Source of the DNA: Acidobacteriota bacterium
GTDB taxonomy: Bacteria; Acidobacteriota; Terriglobia; Terriglobales; Acidobacteriaceae
DNA length: 64,000 bases
Assembly (NCBI GenBank): GCA_003225175.1
Contig: QIBA01000029.1
Span: forward strand, 1 to 64,000
Direction: 5' to 3'
This document shows positions 44,482-53,700 of the stretch, piece by piece; positions within the stretch are counted from its first letter, which is position 1, and each line of letters starts with the position of its first letter. The notes beneath the pieces were generated by a model. That model had not been told where the DNA came from and made no database searches. It saw only the letters and a program-made list of their open reading frames with translations. The translations under genes and the position numbers were made by a program.

Positions 44482-46299
44482 ATGTTGAGGGCACGAGGGA
44501 AAATGGCAATAGTTTCGCCTACACTTTTCGGGATATCGAGGCTAGTACTGGCATACTCACGAAGAGCGTTTCTTTTTGGAATGTTGGGCACGGCAGGCGC
44601 TCACTTCTTTGGCCAGGGAATGTCCACACGGAAGGCGCCAGTACAGCCACGAGGCAGGGCATCCGGCATCGCTTTTGCAGCACACTTCACCGATGTTGCA
44701 CCTCAAGCCGGTCTGACTTCTCCCACTGTTTACGGAGCCGGCGAACGCAATCAATACATTCTTGAAACGATTGGCTGTGGCTGTGCCTTCATCGACTACG
44801 ACAACGATGGGTGGATCGACATTTTCCTATTGGGAGGAACTCGTCTGACAGGAACGGCCGAAGGCGGCGGCAACAGACTCTTTAAAAACAACCGCGACGG
44901 CACTTTTACCGATGTCACCTCGCGAGCCGGACTGGCGAAGACTGGCTGGGCGTGCGGTGTCTGTGTGGCCGACTACAACAACGACGGCTTTGACGACATC
45001 TTCGTTAGCGGTTGGGGTGACAACATCTTGTACCGCAACAACGGCGACGGCACCTTTACCGATGTCACGAAAGCGAGCGGCTTGAAGCAATCTGCTGGAC
45101 GTTGGGGAACAGGGTGCACTTTTCTGGATTACAACCGAGATGGCAATCTCGATTTGTTTGTGGCCAATTACATTGGAAGCTTCGATCCGGCAAAGGCTCC
45201 TAAACCGGGAATGGCTGCAAACTGCCAGTACTCGGGTATGCCGGTGTTATGTGGGCCGCGTGGCTTTCCCTTCGGCCAGCACAGTTTGTATCGCAACAAT
45301 GGCGATGGCAGCTTCACTGATGTCAGCGTTCAATCCGGCATTGCAAAAGCTCGGAACAGCTATGGCTTGACGGCTATTGCCGCCGATTTTGACGATGACG
45401 GATGGCCGGATATCTACGTTGCCTGCGATTCAACTCCAAGTCTTCTGTTTCTCAACAATCACGATGGCACGTTCCGGGAAGAAGGCGCCTTACGCGGAGT
45501 TGCATATAGCGAAGATGGACAAGAGCAGGCGGGAATGGGCGTTGCCGTCAACGATTACGACCTCGATGGCCATCTCGATATCTTCAAGACCAACTTTGCC
45601 GATGACACGTCCAACGTGTACCACAATGACGGAAGAGGCAGCTTCGACGATGTCACTCGAAGAGTGGGGCTTGGAGTTGAGAATCGTTTTGTAAGTTGGG
45701 GATCCGGCATCGTCGACTTAGACAACAATGGCTTGCCTGACTTGTTTGCCGTAACTGGAAACGTGTATCCAAATCTTGAAAGACTCTCTCCTAATTACCC
45801 GGTCAAGAGCCCTCGAATACTCTTTCGGAACTTAGGAGGTGGCCGGTTCGAGGAACTTTTCGAAGCAGGAAAGGCGCTTGCCGAGGCTCACGTTAGTCGC
45901 GGCTGCGCCTTTGGCGATTTTGACAACGATGGGGATCTCGACATTCTTATCGTCAACTTGAACGAGACGCCTTCGCTGCTGCGAAATGATCTCTCCTCAA
46001 GTAATCACTGGCTCAAGGTCAAGCTGATCGGAAAGATCTCGAACAGAAGCGCGATAGGAGCTCGACTTGTAATCAAAGCGGGGGATCAAACGCAGACGCA
46101 AGAGATCCAGAGCCAGTCGAGTTTTCTTTCTTGCAATGATCCCCGATTGCATTTTGGGCTGGGCTCTGCCACAAGCGCCGAGATAAAAGTTAGATGGCCA
46201 AACGGAGGTTGGCAGAGCTTTTCCAAAGTTGAGTCGAACCAGTTAGTCTCCATCAAAGAAGGAGTGGGCATCGTGCCCACGATCGGGTGGAGAGCATAG
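44482..46299 (+). CDS. CRTAC1-type FG-GAP/ASPIC-UnbV protein with Tat-like signal
   Basis: A 605-residue exported protein. A twin-arginine-like leader (YSRRAFLFGMLGTAGAHFFG) is followed by repeated FG-GAP/VCBS units with Asp-rich loops, e.g. CAFIDYDNDGWIDIFLLGG, CVADYNNDGFDDIFVSGWGD and AIAADFDDDGWPDIYVACDS, which form a beta-propeller that binds calcium. The last 100 residues are an ASPIC/UnbV domain (HWLKVKLIGKISNRSAIGAR and KVRWPNGGWQSF). Proteins of this type are abundant in Acidobacteriota; function unknown, perhaps extracellular adhesion or glycan binding. Start uncertain: ATG 44482 gives the longest frame, ATG 44503 is also possible. It is divergent from rhaM. Confidence 0.85.
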   Translation: MLRARGKMAIVSPTLFGISRLVLAYSRRAFLFGMLGTAGAHFFGQGMSTRKAPVQPRGRASGIAFAAHFTDVAPQAGLTSPTVYGAGERNQYILETIGCGCAFIDYDNDGWIDIFLLGGTRLTGTAEGGGNRLFKNNRDGTFTDVTSRAGLAKTGWACGVCVADYNNDGFDDIFVSGWGDNILYRNNGDGTFTDVTKASGLKQSAGRWGTGCTFLDYNRDGNLDLFVANYIGSFDPAKAPKPGMAANCQYSGMPVLCGPRGFPFGQHSLYRNNGDGSFTDVSVQSGIAKARNSYGLTAIAADFDDDGWPDIYVACDSTPSLLFLNNHDGTFREEGALRGVAYSEDGQEQAGMGVAVNDYDLDGHLDIFKTNFADDTSNVYHNDGRGSFDDVTRRVGLGVENRFVSWGSGIVDLDNNGLPDLFAVTGNVYPNLERLSPNYPVKSPRILFRNLGGGRFEELFEAGKALAEAHVSRGCAFGDFDNDGDLDILIVNLNETPSLLRNDLSSSNHWLKVKLIGKISNRSAIGARLVIKAGDQTQTQEIQSQSSFLSCNDPRLHFGLGSATSAEIKVRWPNGGWQSFSKVESNQLVSIKEGVGIVPTIGWRA

Positions 46300-46389
46300 A
46301 GGAAAGTCGCACTAATCATAGCAAGCTGAGGAGCTCTGGAAACTGTCATGATCAACTCCGGCTGCAAAGCCGATTGCAGCTAAGAGGAT

Positions 46390-46977
46390 TCACCTCGACA
46401 GGCGTTCAATTTTCACAGAAGCCATTCCAGCAACCTTGGCAGCTTCAATTCCCAAATCCGAATCTTCGAATACTAAACAATGCTCCGGCCGTACACCCAA
46501 TCTTGAAGCAGCAATCAAAAATGGCTCAGGATGAGGTTTGCTGTTCACATAATCACCCTGACAAACAATCACTTCGAATTTGCTCAGCAGCCCTAAAGTT
46601 GTGAGAGAAGCCACAACGGAATCCCGAGTACTTCCAGAGACCACCGCATAACGGATTCTCCCCTCTTCCGCTTCGATATGTTCCAGCACTTCAGTTATGG
46701 CTTTCAATTGCGGAAGTGAGGCGTAGTACAGTTGCTCCTTCCGCTCTGCCACCACTTGCACAGGCATATCTAGGGCGTTTCTTTTATTGAGCAAATCAAT
46801 GATTTCTGAGGGAGGCTTGCCTCCCCAGGCGTAAAACAGGTCTTCTTCAAACGCGCAGTTCCACTCGCTGAGTGCTTGGCTCCAGGCGAAATAGTGCAAT
46901 GGCATGGAGTCCGCAATGGTGCCATCACAGTCAAACAAATAGGCTTCGTATGAGCCAGGTGGCAGCTGAAGTTTCAT
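46390..46977 (-). CDS. HAD-family phosphatase (beta-phosphoglucomutase-like)
   Basis: A 195-residue cytoplasmic HAD hydrolase. Motif I is LFDCDGTIADSMPLHYFAWS, motif II a Ser in VVSGSTRDSV, motif III the Lys in NSKPHPEPFLIAASRLG, and motif IV VFEDSDLGIEAAKVAGMAS. A helical cap follows motif I. The second Asp of DxDGT is present, so it is catalytically complete. Substrate unknown; a sugar phosphate or a lactaldehyde-related phosphate is plausible from context. Its ATG overlaps the stop codon of the preceding oxidase gene by one base (TAATG), so the two are coupled. Confidence 0.88.
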   Translation of the reverse strand: MKLQLPPGSYEAYLFDCDGTIADSMPLHYFAWSQALSEWNCAFEEDLFYAWGGKPPSEIIDLLNKRNALDMPVQVVAERKEQLYYASLPQLKAITEVLEHIEAEEGRIRYAVVSGSTRDSVVASLTTLGLLSKFEVIVCQGDYVNSKPHPEPFLIAASRLGVRPEHCLVFEDSDLGIEAAKVAGMASVKIERLSR

Positions 46978-48176
46978 TATGGATTGCTGTGAGAACCTAG
47001 TGAAGGAATAAAGTCTCGGGACAGATTTACGAAGCTCGGATTTAGTTGATCAGCGGACGAACAGCCAAGCAACGTGAGAGTGCGTCGCAAGTCGTCGCGT
47101 AATATCTCCAGCGCTCGCTCCACCCCCACTTTGCCATATGCAGCGAGACCATAGGCGTATGCTCGTCCAATGAGAACGGCGCGAGCACCTAAGCAGAGAG
47201 CCTTCACAATATCGCTGCCCCGTCGAATACCACCGTCCATTAGAATCTCGGTTTCTTTCCCGACTGCAGCATAGATTTCTGGAAGAGCTCGCAGTGATGC
47301 GGGAACGCCGTCCAACTGCCGCCCTCCATGATTCGAAACCACGATGGCCGCAGCACCATGATCAACAGCCCTTCTAGCATCTTCGGCTGTAAGTATGCCT
47401 TTGACGACGATCGGTCCTAGCCAGCACCGACGAATCCACGCGAGATCGTCCCATTGCACTATTGAACTGGAAAGAGCAGCAGCAACATCTGTCATGGCGA
47501 GAGGTCCCTTGCCAGGCACCACGACGTTTTCCAGCTTCGGAACACACCCGTCGAGTAAAAACGATATGAGCCACCGAGGGTGTTTCAGAATCTGAGGTGC
47601 AAACCGTATCTTCTCCAGAAGCGTGCCACTCAAAAGTTCTCGCATTCCGTTACGCGGGTCGCGCTCACGATTTCCCGCGACAGGAGTGTCAACAGTAATG
47701 ACTAGGACGGAAAAACCCGCCCGGCGAGCCCGTTCGATAGTTGACTCTGCCGCTTCGCGACCTCCTAGAAGATAGAGCTGATACCAGAGAAGACCATCCG
47801 ACGCGGCTCTCAACGCTTCGAGCTTATGGCCCGAGATCGTGGAGAGCACAAAAGCTGTGCCTGCTTCGTGGGCTGCACGCGCCGCAGCAATTTCGCCATC
47901 GGGATGCATTAGGCGGCTATAGCCCACCGGAGCGAGTATCACCGGCATCGACAACTGCTGCTCCAGCACACATGTTCTCAAATCCACCGCTTCAACATGC
48001 ACAGCCTGTCGCGGTCTGAAAGTAACCTGCTGAAAGGCGTGCACATTGTCCTGCAGGGTGATCTCGTTCTCGGCGCCGCCTTCGAGGTAATCGAAAACAA
48101 CACGAGGCAGACGACGCTGCGCAACACGTCGAAGATCATTGATGTTGATGATTCGAGGAGAACTCAAGCGTGACAA
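46977..48176 (-). CDS. FMN-dependent alpha-hydroxy-acid oxidase, probable L-lactate dehydrogenase
   Basis: A 399-residue member of the FMN alpha-hydroxy acid dehydrogenase family. Marks: LPRVVFDYLEGGAENEITLQ at the N-terminus, ILAPVGYSRLMHPDGEIAAA, and the active-site stretch VSNHGGRQLDGVPASLRALP with catalytic His, followed by MDGGIRRGSDIVKALCLGAR. The family oxidises 2-hydroxy acids, most often L-lactate, to keto acids. Position next to rhaT and downstream of the rhamnose genes suggests that it oxidises the L-lactate made by the aldolase-dehydrogenase. It lies 24 nt after rhaT in the same direction and before the HAD gene. Confidence 0.88.
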   Translation of the reverse strand: MSRLSSPRIININDLRRVAQRRLPRVVFDYLEGGAENEITLQDNVHAFQQVTFRPRQAVHVEAVDLRTCVLEQQLSMPVILAPVGYSRLMHPDGEIAAARAAHEAGTAFVLSTISGHKLEALRAASDGLLWYQLYLLGGREAAESTIERARRAGFSVLVITVDTPVAGNRERDPRNGMRELLSGTLLEKIRFAPQILKHPRWLISFLLDGCVPKLENVVVPGKGPLAMTDVAAALSSSIVQWDDLAWIRRCWLGPIVVKGILTAEDARRAVDHGAAAIVVSNHGGRQLDGVPASLRALPEIYAAVGKETEILMDGGIRRGSDIVKALCLGARAVLIGRAYAYGLAAYGKVGVERALEILRDDLRRTLTLLGCSSADQLNPSFVNLSRDFIPSLGSHSNP

Positions 48177-48200
48177 CCAGAAACTTTCATTCGTGGGAAC

Positions 48201-49376
48201 TCAGTGTTGGGAGGAGGAGAGTCCGAGGTAGTTGCCGTATCCGACGATCACCGTAGACGCGACAAGCACAAAAAGGCTGAGCGCAACCAACCACTTAGTC
48301 CGTGGTCCAACTCCTTTCCACTCCTTCAGCGCAATTCCCCAGAGAGTGCTGAAAATAATGATGCTGGCCATATGCAGCGTCCAACTGGAGAACTTGAATC
48401 TTCCCATTTTGGTCTCGCCCATCGTGTAGAAGAAGAATTGCATATACCACGTCGTTCCAGCCAAGGCGGAGAAAAGATAATTGGCAACCATAGGAGCGCG
48501 TGCCGGCTGCTCAGTAGCGACTGCGACGGCAACTGCCATCTCCTCTCCTGGGGCATCCGTCGCCGTTTCCAAGACATACTCCTCATCTCGGGAGGGCACC
48601 ACACCACGAATTTCGGAATGAAGGTATTGGTAGCCGGTTTTGTTGCGAATGTTCAGAATCAGGCACCAGATGAAGTTCGTAGTGAAGCCTCCGAGGAGAA
48701 GGACGACCAAAACGGGAAGTCCCTGCCAGAGAGGGGCGGTGCCGTGTTGAATTGTAAGCGCCTTGATCGGATCGCCTGCTGCCAAGCCGTAAGCAAAACA
48801 AGCACTCATGATCCCGCAGAACGTTGCGACTAGCAGTCCCTTCTTCAGTGCAAATTCCCTAATAGATGCACGCTTTTGCTCTTCAGAAAGTTCCCGCTCT
48901 TTGTGCATACCGGCTAATCCCGCAAAGACGATCCCGGCCAGGCAGGCCGCCACTCCTATGAGGATCACTCGACCCGAGGTCGTTCCCAAAACCTCAGTTG
49001 CGAACACTCCGCGAAAGATCGGAGGCATCAGGGTTCCGAAGGCTGCCGTATAGCCCAGTGCAACTGCCATGCCCAGAGACATTCCCAGGTATCGCATGGT
49101 CAAACCGAAAGTGAGTCCCCCCAATCCCCACAGGACGCCGAAGAAATATGTCCAAAATAGGGAGGTAGCTGGTGCCTCATGCAGAACCTGGAACAAGTCG
49201 TGGGTCAGCAACGAACCGAGCATCCAGGGCACAATGATCCAACTGAAGAATCCTCCGACGAGCCAATACGTCTCCCACGCCCACAGCTTTACGCCACGAT
49301 ATGGAACATAGAAACTGCCGGAGGCCAGTCCTCCCAGCCAGTGAAAGATAACGCCGATCGCGGGATTTGGATTCAT
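48201..49376 (-). CDS. rhaT: L-rhamnose/H+ symporter
   Basis: A 391-residue polytopic inner-membrane protein of the RhaT family (about 10 helices). The start is NPNPAIGVIFHWLGGLASGS, followed by FYVPYRGVKLWAWETYWLVG, the RhaT sequence pattern. TMRYLGMSLGMAVALGYTAA and IFRGVFATEVLGTTSGRVIL are the next helices. The C-terminal part includes WGIALKEWKGVGPRTKWLVA. It imports L-rhamnose with a proton. It leads a small operon with the oxidase and HAD genes, and is divergent from the regulator gene. A poor match to the operator motif (TTTCCCCATTCCCC) lies about 115 bp upstream. Confidence 0.94.
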   Translation of the reverse strand: MNPNPAIGVIFHWLGGLASGSFYVPYRGVKLWAWETYWLVGGFFSWIIVPWMLGSLLTHDLFQVLHEAPATSLFWTYFFGVLWGLGGLTFGLTMRYLGMSLGMAVALGYTAAFGTLMPPIFRGVFATEVLGTTSGRVILIGVAACLAGIVFAGLAGMHKERELSEEQKRASIREFALKKGLLVATFCGIMSACFAYGLAAGDPIKALTIQHGTAPLWQGLPVLVVLLLGGFTTNFIWCLILNIRNKTGYQYLHSEIRGVVPSRDEEYVLETATDAPGEEMAVAVAVATEQPARAPMVANYLFSALAGTTWYMQFFFYTMGETKMGRFKFSSWTLHMASIIIFSTLWGIALKEWKGVGPRTKWLVALSLFVLVASTVIVGYGNYLGLSSSQH

Positions 49377-49524
49377 GAACGCTTCGATCTCAAATAGACT
49401 CGCCGACTCTAAGTCTTAGTCTCCCGTTGTGTCAATGAACAAACTATGTGCCAAATGAAACCATGCAATGTGAGTTGTATACTGCGGCTTTCCCCATTCC
49501 CCAGAATTCTGAGGCGAAATCAGA

Positions 49525-50631
49525 TTGCGTAAGACGGCTCCCAAAAGGCTCTACTTGATTCCGGTTCTTTCGAAGGCACTTGATGTACTTGAATTGCTCC
49601 AGTCGGACAATCGTCCTCAAGGTTTGGAATCGATTTACGAGCAGACCAACATTTCTAAGACGACGGTGTACCGAATTCTCAAAACCCTCGTGCACCGGGG
49701 TTATCTCGCGCAGACCCAAGACGGCTTATACCGAATAGTTTCGCGTCCCAGAAAGATCCGTTTCGGCTTCGGAAGCGAGTCATCGGAGATGCCGTTCTCT
49801 GTCGATGTCACTAAGAGTCTCAAAGCCGCTGCAGCTTCCGCGGGAGTGGATCTAATAGTTCTGGACAATCGATATGATGCCACCGCAGCTTTAGAAAATG
49901 CTGACGAGTTCGTTAAGCAACGCGTAGACCTGGTGATTGAATTTCAGATCGACGAGCATATCGCGCCAATGATTGCGGACAAAGTGCATGGTGCCGGCAT
50001 TCCGCTGATCGCGGTCGATATCCCTCATCCCCATGCAACATTTTTTGGAGTGGACAACTATCGAGTCGGCTTTGAAGCTGGCGAATTTCTCGCGCAGCAC
50101 GCAAAATCTGCATGGAACGGGAACGTCAAGTGGGTGATTGGCCTCGGTATCAGTGAGGCAGGTCCCCTCGTGCAAAGCCGCATAAGCGGAGCCTTTGCTG
50201 GAGTTCGATCGCGGCTTCCAAACGTTGGAGAAGGAGTATTCCTCAATCTTGATGGCGAAGGATTGCGAGAGAAGAGCTACCGGCTCACACGTGAATTCCT
50301 GCGCAAACATCAGGGTGACAAGGGGATTTTGATAGCTGCAGCAACTGATACGAGTGCTCTTGGTGCTCTAAAAGCAGTTCGCGAGCTCAGACGTCAAAAC
50401 CACGTTGCCATCGTGGGCCAAGACTGCATCGAAGAGGCGCTCCAAGAAATGACTGCAGGTGGTACTCCGCTGATTGCCTCGGTATCTCACGAAGCGCCCT
50501 CCTATGGTCCCCGATTGATTCATCTCGGTTTGGCATTGCTCAAAGGAGAAACCATCGCTCCTTATAACTACGTAGAGCACAAGCTAATCACAGCCTCATC
50601 GCTTACCCATCGTATGCGAGCTGCGAGGTAG
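49525..50631 (+). CDS. IclR-HTH / periplasmic-binding-protein-like regulator
   Basis: A 368-residue protein. The first 70 residues are an IclR-type winged helix (VLSKALDVLELLQSDNRPQG; SIYEQTNISKTTVYRILKTL). The remaining 280 are not an IclR GAF-like domain but a periplasmic-binding-protein fold of the LacI/RbsB type: SVDVTKSLKAAAASAGVDLI, RVDLVIEFQIDEHIAPMIAD, LIAVDIPHPHATFFGVDNYR, VAIVGQDCIEEALQEMTAGG and PLIASVSHEAPSYGPRLIHL. No signal peptide, so it is cytoplasmic. It is divergent from rhaT and upstream of the TonB receptor, so it is my candidate rhamnose-responsive regulator. TTG start; GAGG is about 10 nt upstream. Confidence 0.85.
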   Translation: MRKTAPKRLYLIPVLSKALDVLELLQSDNRPQGLESIYEQTNISKTTVYRILKTLVHRGYLAQTQDGLYRIVSRPRKIRFGFGSESSEMPFSVDVTKSLKAAAASAGVDLIVLDNRYDATAALENADEFVKQRVDLVIEFQIDEHIAPMIADKVHGAGIPLIAVDIPHPHATFFGVDNYRVGFEAGEFLAQHAKSAWNGNVKWVIGLGISEAGPLVQSRISGAFAGVRSRLPNVGEGVFLNLDGEGLREKSYRLTREFLRKHQGDKGILIAAATDTSALGALKAVRELRRQNHVAIVGQDCIEEALQEMTAGGTPLIASVSHEAPSYGPRLIHLGLALLKGETIAPYNYVEHKLITASSLTHRMRAAR

Positions 50632-50670
50632 GTCTTCAAGCAGCCTCCATCTCACTTCTTCCACAATTAG

Positions 50671-50731
50671 TTATTTCAATAGGGAAATAAGTTCTGATTT
50701 ATCTTGACAATGCAATTCCGAGCTGTCTAAA
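50671..50731 (+). promoter_or_regulatory. Candidate operator and promoter of the TonB receptor gene, site 1
   Basis: Reading in the gene direction: TTATTTCAATAGGGAAATAA (50671-50690), a near-perfect palindrome containing the motif, then TTGACA (50704-50709), a 16-bp spacer and TCTAAA (50726-50731). The start codon is at 50780. The operator lies 13 bp upstream of -35, a position typical of activators, though repression by looping cannot be excluded. This is the best promoter in the window. Confidence 0.65.
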
Positions 50732-50779
50732 GTGCCCACGCGAGTTTCTACTTCGCGTGCCGAGAGCACTGGAGGTTGA

Positions 50780-53700
50780 ATGAGGACCACGAGAGCCACT
50801 CATTTTTTTGCCTGCCTGCTGATTGCTGTCGCTTCTGCAAGCCTGATGTTTGCACAGGGAGGCGCGACCGGAACCATTTTGGGAACTGTCACGGATCAGT
50901 CTGGAGCAGTAGTGCCCAACGCAACCGTGCAGATCATGAATGTTGGCACCGCCATTACACAACAAGTGCGAACCACGGGCTCCGGGGACTATTCGGCTCC
51001 GCTTCCTCCCGGGACTTACCGGGTGACGGTGGAAGCTCCAGGATTTCAGAAGGCAGTCGTCGACAACATTGGATTGGCCGTGGCTCAACAGGCACGCGTC
51101 AACGTCTTCATGAGACCTGGTCAAGTCACCGAGGTTGTCGAAGTCACTGGTTCGACGGCCGCGCTCGATACCGACAGTTCCTCAGTATCACAACTGGTGA
51201 GCCAGAAGCAGGTTGACCAGCTGCCCTTGAACGGACGCAACTTCCTGAATTTGTTGTTCATCGGCGCGGGAGCCGTGGAAACTACCGGCGAACAGGGCCA
51301 GATGCGCCAGGGCGCTGGTAATGCAATCAGTATCAATGGGTCCAGACCGACCTCGAATAACTACACACTGGATGGCATGGTGAACACTGACACGGCCCTG
51401 AGCACACCAGCCGTCATACTTTCACAAGACGCTATCCAGGAATTCAAAGTTCAAAGCGAGACCTATTCGGCGGAGTACGGGTTCAGCGCTAACCAGGTCA
51501 ACATAATCAGTAAGAGCGGAACGAACAGCCTGCACGGCACAGCCTTCGAGTTCCTACGAAATGACGCGTTGGACGCACGAGCGCCTTTTCAAGCTACTAT
51601 TCCAAAACTCCGACAGAACCAATTCGGTTTCGTAGTTGGCGGCCCGGTCTATATCCCGAAGGTTTATGACGGGAGAAACAAGACGTTCTTTCTAGCAAAT
51701 TATGAGGGTTGGCGTATCAGCAGCGGCATTAATCAGTTCTTTAATGCCCCTTCTCCAGTGTGGTTGACTGGTAATTTTTCTTCTCTGGCCGGCCTCGGCA
51801 CTCCAAAAGCAGCAGGTGGTGCTTGCGTTCCCGGACCAACCACATTCTGCCGTCCAGTCGATCCGCTTACCGGGTTGCCTTTTCCGAACGACACCATCCC
51901 CGCAAATCGCTTCGAACGACTCGCGAATGTTTCGCTCGCAGCTCATCTGATTCCAGCGCCGAATTGCTTAGCTGGTCCACCTGCATGTCTGGGGAACTTC
52001 AGGCTGAACGCTACGTTGCCTCAAACAGTGAATCAGCAAACCTATAAGTTGGATCAAGAGCTACGGCAGTTCGGCAGGGTATTCGTCCGATGGACCCATT
52101 CGACGTATCAAAATCAGAACGTGAATGGTGCCGATTCAGTTCCTTTCGGATTTGGTGTGTTTGACGTGCAGCCGGAGAGCTGGACGATTTCGCACACCAA
52201 AGCTCTAGGGACGAGGAATGTGAACAACTTCCGGTTTGGTCATCTCACTGCCATTAGCAATCAAGGCGGAGTTCCCGCTCCCAGTTCTGACGTGACAACG
52301 CTCGGACTAAGCGGCGTTTTTCCGAACCTCCCTAACGCTGCCCGCCTGTATCCCGACTTTGGTTTCAACGGCCCTGGACTTACTAATTCGCGATCTGGCA
52401 GTCAGGTTAACGATACGACGACCAGCGACATACGAACTTGGGAGTTTGCCGATTCTTTCACAACAGTTCGTGGCAAACATTCTTTGAGTGTGGGATTTGA
52501 CTATCGCCGCTGGATTCAAAAACGGAATCTCTCCGCGGACTTCCTGGGTAGCTTCAACTTTGCTAATGAAAACATAACCTCGAATTCCGGAGGATGTCCC
52601 AACGCGTCGGCTCTGTGCGGAACAGGTAACTCTGTAGCCGACTTTTTGCTCGGTTACTACCAAACTGGGTCCACCTTTCAGCCGGGGCCATTCAGCAATC
52701 CCTCGGCGGCACCGGGCAACTTGAACCAGTTCCACTACCTGTATGTCGCTCCCTTCATTCAAGATGACTGGAAGGCCACTAGTCGCCTCACCGTAAACCT
52801 TGGCTTGCGTTGGGATTATCGATCTGTACCCACTGAAGAACACAACCAAATGTTCTGGTTCGATACTGCTAATCCAGGCGGCGGATTGTGCTTCGCCAAC
52901 CCTGCCTTGGGAACGGAGACGATCGCCGCCCTTGGCAGTCCTATTGCTCCCCCCGGTAACGGCTTTTATCGATACTGCGGGCGACGCAACCCGGCCGACG
53001 GTTCCAAGCAACCCTTTGCACCGCGCACGGGCCTTGCTTACCGAGTATCGGACAAAACGGTAGTTCGCGGCGGCTACGGAATTTTCTTCGACTCCGCCGA
53101 GACGCGCGAGATCGATAATACTGGCGACATATACCCGATTATCGTCCGCACCGCCCTCAGTCCGAATACCATTCCTACTCTTCCAAAGACGACGGATCAG
53201 ACTTTCCCTCCGGTGACGCTGCATCAAGTCAGCCCAGCGAAGGACGGCGGCGCTTTCTTTGCTGTAATCATCTCGGAAAAGCCACGCAATCCTTACGTCC
53301 AGCAGTGGTCGCTTTCGGTACAGCGTGAACTGGCGAGCAACACTACCTTGGAAGCCAATTACGTGGGCAACAAAGGTACCCATTTGTTGAATCGGTTCAA
53401 TATTGGTCAGCCTTTACCGCCGCCAAATCCAGCGCTGTGCGATGCCACCGTGGGTGGGAATCCAACCAATGCTGCGGCCCTTTGTCCTGTGAGTACTCGT
53501 CGTCCGCTGGCGAATATCACTTCGGCAAATGGCTTCTTGGACAGCGAATGGAATGGGTACTCTAACTACAACGCCGCTAATCTCAAACTCGAACGCCGTT
53601 CAAGTTCTATGGCACTGGTCGCGGTTTATACCTGGGCTAAGAGTCTGGACGATAAATCGGCCGCCGCTGGCGTCGGAGCCACGAATGCCTTTGCCGGACA

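Noticed and set aside
52307-53383. 358-codon frame antisense to the TonB receptor
   Set aside because: It lies wholly within the receptor gene on the other strand, with no protein-like composition or start signal.
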